A stretch of 5,486 nucleotides of DNA from Bacillota bacterium (lineage in GTDB: Bacteria > Bacillota > UBA4882 > UBA8346), in the NCBI GenBank assembly GCA_028282485.1, contig JANQHU010000046.1:1-5486 (forward strand). Reading direction: 5' to 3'. Under the pieces are notes generated by a model. It was not told the DNA's origin. It made no database searches and saw nothing but the letters and a program-made list of their open reading frames with translations. Shown here piece by piece: positions 1 to 5,118 of the stretch. Every line of letters begins with the position of its first letter. The first letter of the stretch is position 1. The position numbers were made by a program, and so were the translations under genes.

Positions 1-89
1 ATTTACATGACCAATTTGGGTTTCGCACAGATTATCAGATTGTCAATTTAAAACAAATGAAAAAAATTTTTAGAGATATAAAAAAGTAA
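1..89 (+). CDS. C-terminal end of an unidentified protein (truncated by window edge)
   Basis: An open frame enters from the left edge (first full codon at 3) and ends at TAA 87-89. It encodes 28 residues beginning LHDQFGFRTDY and ending in the Lys/Arg-rich FRDIKK. I chose this frame because its stop lies 32 bp before a clear plus-strand terminator and the polar, lysine-rich tail looks like a normal protein end. The frame from position 1 stops earlier (49-51) and the third stops at once. No family can be assigned from so short a tail, and I do not recognise it. Confidence 0.5.
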   Translation, partial: LHDQFGFRTDYQIVNLKQMKKIFRDIKK

Positions 90-121
90 AAAACATTACG
101 CACTTTTTTATAATATGATCG

Positions 122-163
122 AAGCTTGTATCCCTTTTATATCAAGGGTTTACAAGCTTTTTC
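122..163 (+). terminator. Rho-independent terminator of the upstream plus-strand gene
   Basis: A 9-bp outer stem, AAGCTTGTA (122-130) with TACAAGCTT (151-159), is continued by an inner stem CCCTT (132-136) with AAGGG (144-148), separated by a small internal loop. The loop is 7 nt. A T-rich tail (158-162, then CTTCTCTC) follows on the plus strand, so it fits the gene ending at 89. On the minus strand no T run follows the hairpin directly, so it is at best a weak stop for the DUF951 transcript that converges on it. Confidence 0.85.
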
Positions 164-221
164 TTCTCTCCAACTGTCAAAGATGAGATTAAAATCCCCT
201 CAAGTCAAGTAAGATTTTTCC

Positions 222-422
222 TTAATTATCCGCCACCGCACTTGCCGCTTTAATAATTTCTTTAACTGCCTTCTCAAATTTAGGTCGTTCAATTAAGAGC
301 ATTCGGCCGCAAGTAAGACATTTTAGTCGCACATCCATCCCCACTCTTAATAACTCCCACTCGTTACCACCACAAGGATGTCCTTTCCTCATTTTTATAA
401 TATCACCAACCACAAAACGCAT
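222..422 (-). CDS. DUF951-family small protein with putative zinc site
   Basis: This 66-residue protein matches the DUF951 family of Firmicutes, which has no settled function. Visible family features are the N-terminal VGDIIKMRKGHPCG segment, the NEWEL and RVGMDVRLKC segments, and CLTCGR followed by a helical tail from about residue 45. His15, Cys17, Cys35 and Cys38 could form one HCCC metal site. That is inference from spacing, as is the idea of a small SH3-like beta-barrel for residues 1-45. The ATG start is supported by AAGGGG (431-436) 8 nt upstream. The length is normal for the family. It begins 27 bp after the H-protein homologue ends, so the two probably share a transcript. Identification of the family is firm; its role is unknown. 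Confidence 0.9.
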   Translation of the reverse strand: MRFVVGDIIKMRKGHPCGGNEWELLRVGMDVRLKCLTCGRMLLIERPKFEKAVKEIIKAASAVADN

Positions 423-449
423 TTTAAAATCCCCTTACTAAAAATTCCT

Positions 450-833
450 TTACTTTTTCTCATTAAATAACCGGGTATAATCAAGAGCGGACAATAATTC
501 GACGACATCCTTTGGGTTATCCGGTTCCATAATTACTAGCCAGCCTTTCCCGTAAGGATCATTATTAATAAATTCAGGACTATGACCTAAAGAGTCATTA
601 TTCTCAATCACTTCACCGCTAATTGGAGTAATTAAGTTCATTACCGAATCAATGGATTCAATTGTGATGGCAATTTCCTTAGCAACTAATCTTTCGCCGG
701 CACTCGGTAGATCAACATAGACAATATCACCAATCTTTTTTTGGCCATAATCGGTAAGCCCAATTCTCAAATAATTTTCTTCAACCTTTACCCACTGATG
801 TTCTGGCGTATATTTTAAATTTTTCGGTAACAA
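450..833 (-). CDS. gcvH: GcvH-like glycine cleavage H-protein homologue lacking the lipoyl-lysine
   Basis: Genuine H protein is a lipoyl carrier that shuttles the aminomethyl arm between the P, T and L proteins of the glycine cleavage system. This 127-residue protein has normal length (E. coli GcvH 129) and clear family landmarks: LKYTPEHQWV (6-15), the IGDIVYVDLP segment (34-43), PISGEV (70-75), the NDSLGHSPEFIN stretch (79-90) and DPYGKGW (92-98). An ungapped alignment of ESIDSVMN (59-66) with the E. coli ESVKAASD puts Asp62 (codon GAT, 648-650) where the lipoylated Lys should be, and no other lysine lies in this loop. Canonical carrier function is therefore unlikely. The fold and perhaps partner binding seem preserved, so a regulatory or scaffold role is possible but not shown. 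The start is TTG, the only usable one before an upstream in-frame stop (852-854). It is followed by the DUF951 gene. No gcvT or gcvP is visible here. The gene symbol denotes homology only. Confidence 0.9.
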   Translation of the reverse strand: MLPKNLKYTPEHQWVKVEENYLRIGLTDYGQKKIGDIVYVDLPSAGERLVAKEIAITIESIDSVMNLITPISGEVIENNDSLGHSPEFINNDPYGKGWLVIMEPDNPKDVVELLSALDYTRLFNEKK

Positions 834-840
834 GATCCTT

Positions 841-847
841 CCCTCCC
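841..847 (-). promoter_or_regulatory. Ribosome-binding site fixing the TTG start of the gcvH-like gene
   Basis: On the minus strand GGGAGGG lies 7 nt before TTG (833-831). No ATG or GTG is available in frame between this site and the upstream stop, so the strong Shine-Dalgarno sequence decides the non-ATG start. Confidence 0.8.
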
Positions 848-953
848 GGTTTCAACTTAGCAATCTGAGCCTCAATCTATTATTTTTTATTTTTTCGACA
901 GCTCTGGCGAAGTTCCTTCCTAAAATAAGCAATGTTAAGATATAACTAATTTA

Positions 954-982
954 TTGCTTTTTTACTTATCCCTCTATATAAT
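954..982 (+). promoter_or_regulatory. Sigma-A-type promoter of the flavoprotein gene
   Basis: TTGCTT (954-959) and a perfect TATAAT (977-982) are separated by 17 bp. Transcription would start near 989, leaving a leader of about 37 nt before the ATG at 1026. The -35 box is weak (three of six consensus bases) but the spacing is ideal. The divergent gcvH-like gene must also be transcribed from this 848-1025 interval, but I found no convincing minus-strand promoter. I also see no glycine-riboswitch landmarks. Confidence 0.6.
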
Positions 983-1012
983 TAATACTTAGATTAATTA
1001 AATTTCTGTCCC

Positions 1013-1017
1013 AGGAG
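1013..1017 (+). promoter_or_regulatory. Ribosome-binding site selecting the ATG at 1026
   Basis: AGGAG ends only 2 nt before the first in-frame ATG (1020) but 8 nt before the second (1026). The second is therefore the likely start, giving an N terminus MHILGIVGS that begins directly with the first flavodoxin-fold strand. Confidence 0.8.
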
Positions 1018-1025
1018 AAATGTTC

Positions 1026-1637
1026 ATGCATATTTTAGGAATTGTCGGTAGTAAAAGAAAGGCAGGGAATACTGCCAAACTGGTGCAAGCCGCTCTTCGC
1101 CCTTTTGCAGAAGATCCCACCTTTATTACTAATCTGATTTTTTTAGGAGACTTAGATTTTCAAGGTTGCCGTGGCTGTGAAGGCTGTACCCAAAATGATC
1201 ATAACTGTGTTATTAATGATGATATGCAGCAATTATATCCTTTATTACAAAAAGCTGATGCTCTCATTTTAGGATCACCTACTTATTTTTATAATGTAAC
1301 TTCGATTGTCAAAGCTTTTTTTGACCGTTGTTACTGTTTACTTTCTTTTGATCAGACTGACCGCTCTGTTTGGATTAATAAAAACGAACTTGGCAAACAA
1401 AAATACGCCAATATTATTGCTGTTTGCGAGCAGAAAGACCCTAAGGATATGGGCTTCACTGCCGAAAGTATGGACCTAACTCTAACTTCGTTAGGATATC
1501 GAATCGTAGATCAACTTAAAGCCCTCCATTTATTTCATGCAAATGAAGCCGCAAATAATGCGCAACTCATACAACAAGCATACCTCTCCGGCGAAAAATT
1601 ACTAAAAACTTTGAAACTAAGATCTACATTTGACTAA
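1026..1637 (+). CDS. Iron-sulfur flavoprotein, NADPH-dependent FMN reductase family
   Basis: The 203-residue protein has a flavodoxin-like fold of the NADPH-dependent FMN reductase type. The N-terminal strand HILGIVGS leads into the FMN phosphate loop GSKRKAGNT (8-16). SPTYFYNVTSIVKAFFDR (84-101) is the typical second flavin-binding segment and dimer helix. Between them lies a compact cluster C48, C51, C54 and C61 (CX2CX2CX6C) followed by INDDM. This spacing fits the [4Fe-4S] motif of iron-sulfur flavoproteins known from methanogens and anaerobic bacteria. Such proteins are cytoplasmic and pass electrons between ferredoxin-like donors and acceptors, in some cases in oxygen or peroxide defence. 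The physiological substrate cannot be read from the sequence. It has its own promoter and a strong ribosome-binding site. No terminator follows before the small ORF at 1737, so read-through is likely. If the cluster is not assembled, it would be a plain flavodoxin-family reductase. Confidence 0.87.
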   Translation: MHILGIVGSKRKAGNTAKLVQAALRPFAEDPTFITNLIFLGDLDFQGCRGCEGCTQNDHNCVINDDMQQLYPLLQKADALILGSPTYFYNVTSIVKAFFDRCYCLLSFDQTDRSVWINKNELGKQKYANIIAVCEQKDPKDMGFTAESMDLTLTSLGYRIVDQLKALHLFHANEAANNAQLIQQAYLSGEKLLKTLKLRSTFD

Positions 1638-1658
1638 TGATTTCTTAATTATAAATAA

Positions 1659-1733
1659 AAGGGCTCAAAAACACAAATGATTTCTGATTAACATACAATA
1701 TTCCAATCATTAATATGTTTGAAAGGAGCCTTT
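1659..1733 (+). promoter_or_regulatory. Possible structured leader masking the small-ORF ribosome-binding site
   Basis: AAGGGCTC (1659-1666) can pair over 8 bp, including one G-U, with GAGCCTTT (1726-1733), which overlaps the 3' half of the AAAGGAG Shine-Dalgarno sequence (1722-1728). Nested inside, AATGATT (1676-1682) is complementary to AATCATT (1705-1711). This could fold as a two-tier stem that limits translation of the ORF at 1737. The interval is AT-rich, so the inner pairing could be chance. No known riboswitch class was recognised. Confidence 0.3.
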
Positions 1734-1736
1734 GCC

Positions 1737-1838
1737 ATGTTTAATATGCTCTCCAAAATTCTGAACCCCTATTTAAAAAAACGTCGCCAAACCATGATTT
1801 TGATCTGGCGGCGCAATAAGAATGAAAAACCTTCATAA
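1737..1838 (+). CDS. Small basic peptide, 33 codons, unknown function
   Basis: ATG 1737-1739 is preceded by a near-ideal AAAGGAG with 8 nt spacing, and the frame runs to TAA 1836-1838. The product starts MFNMLSKILNPYL, continues with KKRRQTMILIWRR and ends in NKNEKPS. It has nine Lys/Arg against one Glu. A hydrophobic first third (residues 1-13) and a short TMILIW patch (19-24) separate two basic clusters (14-17, 25-31), so an amphipathic, membrane- or nucleic-acid-associating peptide is conceivable. It is too short and interrupted for a normal transmembrane helix, and it is not a signal peptide with a mature part. A perfect hairpin follows 23 bp after the stop, making a self-contained unit. 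It may be co-transcribed with the flavoprotein gene. I recognise no family, and translation is supported mainly by the ribosome-binding site. Confidence 0.5.
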   Translation: MFNMLSKILNPYLKKRRQTMILIWRRNKNEKPS

Positions 1839-1859
1839 AAATCCTTCTTCAAATACTCT

Positions 1860-1898
1860 TTTTCCGGCAAAATGGGACATTACCATTTTGCCGGAAGG
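1860..1898 (+). terminator. Perfect 14-bp hairpin after the small ORF, terminator-like
   Basis: TTCCGGCAAAATGG (1862-1875) and CCATTTTGCCGGAA (1883-1896) are perfect inverted repeats around a 7-nt loop, GACATTA. Two U-G pairs could extend the stem to 1860-1898. The structure itself is certain. Calling it a terminator is less so, because the plus strand continues GGTTAAATATC with no immediate T run, and the minus-strand exit is A-rich. It separates the small ORF from the mla operon, so it may act as a 3'-end stabiliser, a weak or factor-assisted terminator, or a protein-binding palindrome. Confidence 0.5.
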
Positions 1899-1953
1899 TT
1901 AAATATCTTTCAATATTCTTTTTCATTAAAACCATTAAAAGGCAGGAATCCTT

Positions 1954-1984
1954 TTATAAATGCCGAAATATTATTTTTTATAAT
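1954..1984 (+). promoter_or_regulatory. Candidate promoter of the mlaEFD operon
   Basis: A perfect TATAAT lies at 1979-1984, with start expected near 1991 and a leader of roughly 27 nt. The best upstream element is a poor TTATAA (1954-1959) at a long 19-bp spacing, so the -35 assignment is weak. The surrounding 1900-2017 stretch is very AT-rich, and other TATAAT-like hexamers occur by chance (for example 2005-2010). Confidence 0.35.
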
Positions 1985-2017
1985 TAAATATAAATTTTAA
2001 TCTATATTATAGAAAGA

Positions 2018-2833
2018 ATGTGGATCATCCAAATGATTGCATCCGAAAAACCAACTCAAAATAATCTTTTTACCTGGCTAGGAAGCCTAATAATCAATTT
2101 TTTAATTAATTTGGGAGAAGTATGTGAGCTTTATCTCAGGAGCCTCAAAGCCGTTTGGCGTCGTACTATCTTTTGGGATAATACCTTAGCCCAAATGGAA
2201 GCCATTGGGGTTAAATCTTTACCAATAGTGATCATTATCTCGGCTTTTACCGGAATGGTTTTTTCTCTGCAAATTGCCAAAATATTTGCCACCTTTGGCT
2301 TAACCTCCCAACTAGGCCAGGGTTTAACCTTAGCTTTTGCCCGAGAGTTAGGACCAGTTCTTACCGGGGTAGTTGTCGCCGGCCGGGTGGGTTCCTCTAT
2401 TGCCGCGGAGATTGGCTCTATGAAAGTAACGGAACAGATTGAAGCCTTAGAGAGTCTCTCCACCGATCCCGTCGACTACCTAGTTGCTCCCCGAATTTTA
2501 GCCGGAGCATTAATGTTGCCTATCTTAGTTATTTTTTCTAATATTCTCGGCATTTATTGCGGCTTTGCGGTAGCCGTTTTTTACGCTAGTATTCCCCCCC
2601 AAAATTTTATTGACGGCATTCTTACTTATATTGATTTTTGGGATTTTGCCGGTGGGATTATTAAAGCAAGTTTTTTTGGTTTAATTATTGCCGGGATTGG
2701 TACTTTTAAAGGATTACGCACCGAGAATGGGGCTTTAGGAGTTGGTAAATCCACTACTCAAGCAGTAGTAACCGCCATAATTATTATCTTTATTTCCAAC
2801 TACTTTTTATCAATGTTACTTTATCAATTATAA
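2018..2833 (+). CDS. mlaE: MlaE-type ABC lipid transporter permease
   Basis: This is the inner-membrane permease that, with MlaF and MlaD, moves phospholipids between membranes. The 271 residues match the MlaE family (usually about 260). An amphipathic N-terminal region with an interfacial helix (about 17-45) is followed by membrane segments near 65-90, 108-130, 156-190, 206-230 and 246-270. Diagnostic motifs are SAFTGMVFSLQ (75-85), ARELGPVLTGVVVAGRVGSS (108-127) and the cytoplasmic coupling helix AEIGSMKVTEQIEALE (130-145), which contacts the ATPase. The ATG at 2018 has only a weak AGAAAG just 1 nt upstream. The in-frame ATG at 2033 (Met6) is an alternative, also without a good Shine-Dalgarno sequence, so the first five residues are uncertain. 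It is first in the operon, with mlaF starting 46 bp downstream. A run of seven C at 2594-2600 lies inside the gene without disturbing the frame. Confidence 0.95.
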   Translation: MWIIQMIASEKPTQNNLFTWLGSLIINFLINLGEVCELYLRSLKAVWRRTIFWDNTLAQMEAIGVKSLPIVIIISAFTGMVFSLQIAKIFATFGLTSQLGQGLTLAFARELGPVLTGVVVAGRVGSSIAAEIGSMKVTEQIEALESLSTDPVDYLVAPRILAGALMLPILVIFSNILGIYCGFAVAVFYASIPPQNFIDGILTYIDFWDFAGGIIKASFFGLIIAGIGTFKGLRTENGALGVGKSTTQAVVTAIIIIFISNYFLSMLLYQL

Positions 2834-2867
2834 TTTTCTCGACTAAATAAAACCTCTTTACTTGGAT

Positions 2868-2872
2868 GGTGA
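2868..2872 (+). promoter_or_regulatory. Ribosome-binding site supporting the GTG start of mlaF
   Basis: GGTGA lies 7 nt before GTG 2880-2882. The longer reading frame from TTG at 2862 has no Shine-Dalgarno sequence upstream (the preceding bases are CCTCTTTAC). The shorter protein begins MINIYNLSYRV, the usual N terminus of this ATPase family. Confidence 0.7.
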
Positions 2873-2879
2873 AAACTTA

Positions 2880-3620
2880 GTGATTAATATTTATAACCTA
2901 AGCTACCGCGTTGATGGCCAATTAATTTTGGATGGGGTTAATATTGAATTTCTGCCCGGCGAAATCTTTGTAATTATGGGGCCCAGCGGTTGTGGAAAAA
3001 GTACTTTGCTGCGGTTAATTATGGGCCTAATTAAACCTACTTTTGGCTGGGTTGAAATTGAAGGCCAAAATACTTCCCTCCTCCTGAAAAAAGAATGGAA
3101 GAAGTTAAGAACCAAAATGGGTATGGTCTTTCAATCAGCCGCTCTTTTTGATTCTCTTTCAATTTTTGAAAATGTGGCTTTTGGCTTACGCCGCAAAGGA
3201 TTACCAGAATCTGATATTAAAACCCAAGTCTTGCAAACTTTATCCATTGTGGGGCTTGAGCCTAGTGTTGCTGAAAAAATGCCCGCCGACTTAAGTGGTG
3301 GTATGAAAAAAAGAGCAGCCATTGCTCGGGCCATAGCCTTTAAACCTCCCATTCTACTCTACGATGAACCAACTACTGGCCTAGATCCCATAATGGCCAA
3401 TACCATTAACGAACTCATTCTTGAACTAAAAAAAACTTTAGGAATCACTTCTTTAGTGGTTACTCATGATATTACCAGCGCTTTAAAAGTGGCTGACCGC
3501 GTGGGACTACTCCACCAAGGAAAACTGGTGGAAGTCCAAGAACGCTGTAACTTGCATAATGCTAATCATCCCGTTTTACAGCAATTTTTAAGCGGTTTTG
3601 ATTTAAGTTGTAATATATAA
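2880..3620 (+). CDS. mlaF: MlaF-type ABC lipid transporter ATPase
   Basis: This cytoplasmic ATPase powers the MlaE permease. In the 246-residue form starting at GTG 2880, all nucleotide-binding elements are intact: Walker A GPSGCGKST (34-42), Q-loop Gln85 (MVFQSAALF), signature LSGGMKKR (138-145), Walker B ILLYDEP with catalytic Glu163, D-loop TTGLDP (165-170) and switch His196 (VVTHD). The LSGGMKKR form of the signature and the SAALFDSLS stretch after the Q-loop are characteristic of the MlaF/Mkl subfamily, not of general importers. It sits between mlaE and mlaD with 46 and 36 bp gaps and is clearly one operon with them. No STAS-domain partner (MlaB), which stabilises MlaF in E. coli, is encoded next to it. 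The end of the protein (about 221-246) is a short tail typical of the subfamily. Confidence 0.95.
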   Translation: MINIYNLSYRVDGQLILDGVNIEFLPGEIFVIMGPSGCGKSTLLRLIMGLIKPTFGWVEIEGQNTSLLLKKEWKKLRTKMGMVFQSAALFDSLSIFENVAFGLRRKGLPESDIKTQVLQTLSIVGLEPSVAEKMPADLSGGMKKRAAIARAIAFKPPILLYDEPTTGLDPIMANTINELILELKKTLGITSLVVTHDITSALKVADRVGLLHQGKLVEVQERCNLHNANHPVLQQFLSGFDLSCNI

Positions 3621-3656
3621 ATAATTATCACCAATTGGCAGGAGGAAGTTAGAAAA

Positions 3657-5093
3657 ATGTTAAAAACCGAAGCAAAGGTCGGCCTTTTCAGTTTAGTCGC
3701 CCTGGTTGCCTTATTTTCCATATTTATGTGGTTAAATGGTTCGAAACTCTTTCAAAAGGGTTACGAATTGGAAGCTGAGTTTAATGAAGTAAGCGATCTT
3801 CGTCCCGGGGCTGCCGTAAAATTTATTGGGGTTGATGTAGGTCGGGTCTCCCGAATTTATTTTGAGGAAGAAAAAGTAGTTGTTACAATGCGGATTAAGC
3901 CGGATATCAAACTACCTTCCCGAGTTAAAGCGCTGATTTCTAGCGCCGGGATTGTGGGGGATAAGTATATCTCCTTAAACCCGGTAGAATCCGCCAAAGA
4001 ATTACAACAGTTTCATTTAAATAACCAAAAACGAATTCCCGGAGAACCGCCCATTACTTTAGACCAATTTTTTGCATTAAGCTATGATCTCATGGTCTCT
4101 TTTCAAGGGATGTCGACCATGATGAAATCCTTATCCGATACCAACAGTCCCTTAGAATCCTTAAAAAAATCGGTAGCCAGTATTGAAAAAATTACGGCTA
4201 ACGTGGAAGAAATTACTGCTAAGTTAAATGAAATTAATTTTGCCAAAATGGCTCATCAAGTTGAAGAAACCATCTCTAGGGTCACAAATTTAATGCAGAA
4301 AAACGAACCGATGATTAACGAAATCTTAGCGGGGGTTAACCGAGCCACTTTGACTCTAACGGACACCTGCCAAAATATTAATCAATTTATGAAAACCATT
4401 GATAATGAGGGGGCAACCGCCACCAGCCTCAAAGAGACTTTAGCCAGCACCCAAAAAATAGCAGCTAACCTAGAAAAATTTACTACAGTTCTCGCCAACA
4501 AGGATAATGACCTTGGTTTAATAGTTGATGATGCTCGCAAAACGGTTACCGCCATTAACAATTTGGTGGAAAACATGAATACCGCGGTGAAAAAGTTTAC
4601 TGGTGGCGAGAGTGATCTGGGAAATCTCCAATCAACCCTGACTAATGCTGGTCATGCGGTAAACAAAATCACCAATTATGTCAATAAATTTGAAAAGATG
4701 TCCTCCAAAGCGGCTTTTGGAGCCAATTATAACAATCAGCAGGACTTAAGAGCTGGCTTCAAATGGGATTTTAATCTCAACGAAAACCAAGGTGTTCGGT
4801 TTCGCGTCGATGATATTGGTGCAGAAAATCTAACTACCCTACAACTAGCCAATAAGCCCCAACAGATTACTTATCGCGCCGGGCTCTATCAAAATAAATT
4901 TGGAATCGGTTGTGACCTTTCCTTAAACCAGAAACTTTCCTGGAATTTAAATTTATGGGATACCAAAGAAACGAAACTAGGTTTAAATGCTGATTGGGAA
5001 CTAAACGACCATCTTCATCTTACCGGCGGAGCTGCTACAAACCTCAATAATAATGAAAATAGTTTTGATCTTGGCTGCTGGTGGCATTTTTAG
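3657..5093 (+). CDS. mlaD: MlaD-type MCE protein fused to a C-terminal outer-membrane beta-barrel
   Basis: This substrate-binding MCE protein is 478 residues, against about 180 for E. coli MlaD. Order of parts: a membrane anchor (7-26, VGLFSLVALVALFSIFMWL); an MCE domain (about 36-110) with the family motif VKFIGVDVGRV (54-64) and a hydrophobic SSAGIVGDKYISL (95-107); a Pro-rich joint (PGEPP, 128-132); a long mostly helical stretch (about 135-350) with related units such as KITANVEEIT, KIAANLEKFT and KITNYVNKFE; then about nine alternating beta-strands (353-478). The last eight residues, DLGCWWHF, fit the BAM beta-signal (polar-x-Gly-x-x-aromatic-x-aromatic) and end in Phe, as outer-membrane barrels do. 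A transenvelope MlaD of this type has been described in Veillonella parvula. By inference, the anchor sits in the inner membrane, the MCE ring and coiled coil cross the periplasm, and the barrel sits in the outer membrane. Cys419 and Cys474 both lie in predicted strands. A strong AGGAGG (3640-3645) precedes the ATG. Confidence 0.93.
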   Translation: MLKTEAKVGLFSLVALVALFSIFMWLNGSKLFQKGYELEAEFNEVSDLRPGAAVKFIGVDVGRVSRIYFEEEKVVVTMRIKPDIKLPSRVKALISSAGIVGDKYISLNPVESAKELQQFHLNNQKRIPGEPPITLDQFFALSYDLMVSFQGMSTMMKSLSDTNSPLESLKKSVASIEKITANVEEITAKLNEINFAKMAHQVEETISRVTNLMQKNEPMINEILAGVNRATLTLTDTCQNINQFMKTIDNEGATATSLKETLASTQKIAANLEKFTTVLANKDNDLGLIVDDARKTVTAINNLVENMNTAVKKFTGGESDLGNLQSTLTNAGHAVNKITNYVNKFEKMSSKAAFGANYNNQQDLRAGFKWDFNLNENQGVRFRVDDIGAENLTTLQLANKPQQITYRAGLYQNKFGIGCDLSLNQKLSWNLNLWDTKETKLGLNADWELNDHLHLTGGAATNLNNNENSFDLGCWWHF

Positions 5094-5118
5094 TGGTTCG
5101 ATTTTTGCTTTATTCCCC

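Noticed and set aside
189..435. 12-bp direct repeat TTAAAATCCCCT at 189-200 and 424-435
   Set aside because: The second copy is simply the ribosome-binding-site and start region of the DUF951 gene read on the other strand. The first has no start codon or ORF behind it, so it is probably chance or a fossil.
848..1019. Glycine riboswitch upstream of the gcvH-like gene
   Set aside because: The minus-strand leader lacks the paired conserved cores expected of a glycine riboswitch, and the H protein here is unlikely to be in glycine catabolism.
1636..1685. 10-bp direct repeat AATGATTTCT at 1636-1645 and 1676-1685, 40 bp apart
   Set aside because: It lies in an AT-rich intergenic region with only two copies, one overlapping a stop codon. 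It is not enough for an iteron or operator claim.
2131..2463. Minus-strand open frame of 110 codons inside mlaE
   Set aside because: It lies wholly antisense to a well-conserved permease gene, and its protein resembles no family. It is a shadow frame.
2594..2600. Run of seven C in mlaE as a phase-variation tract
   Set aside because: It is short for slipped-strand phase variation, encodes Pro-Pro in frame, and lies in a housekeeping transporter. Nothing else suggests switching.
2862..2879. Longer mlaF start at TTG 2862
   Set aside because: There is no Shine-Dalgarno sequence upstream of it, while GTG 2880 has GGTGA at good spacing and gives the family's normal N terminus.
2903..3352. Two minus-strand open frames (2903-3115 and 3131-3352) inside mlaF
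   Set aside because: They are antisense to intact ATPase motifs, with no independent ribosome-binding site noted and low-information products.
4382..4576. Minus-strand open frame inside mlaD
   Set aside because: It is antisense to the helical stalk region and shows no coding signature of its own.
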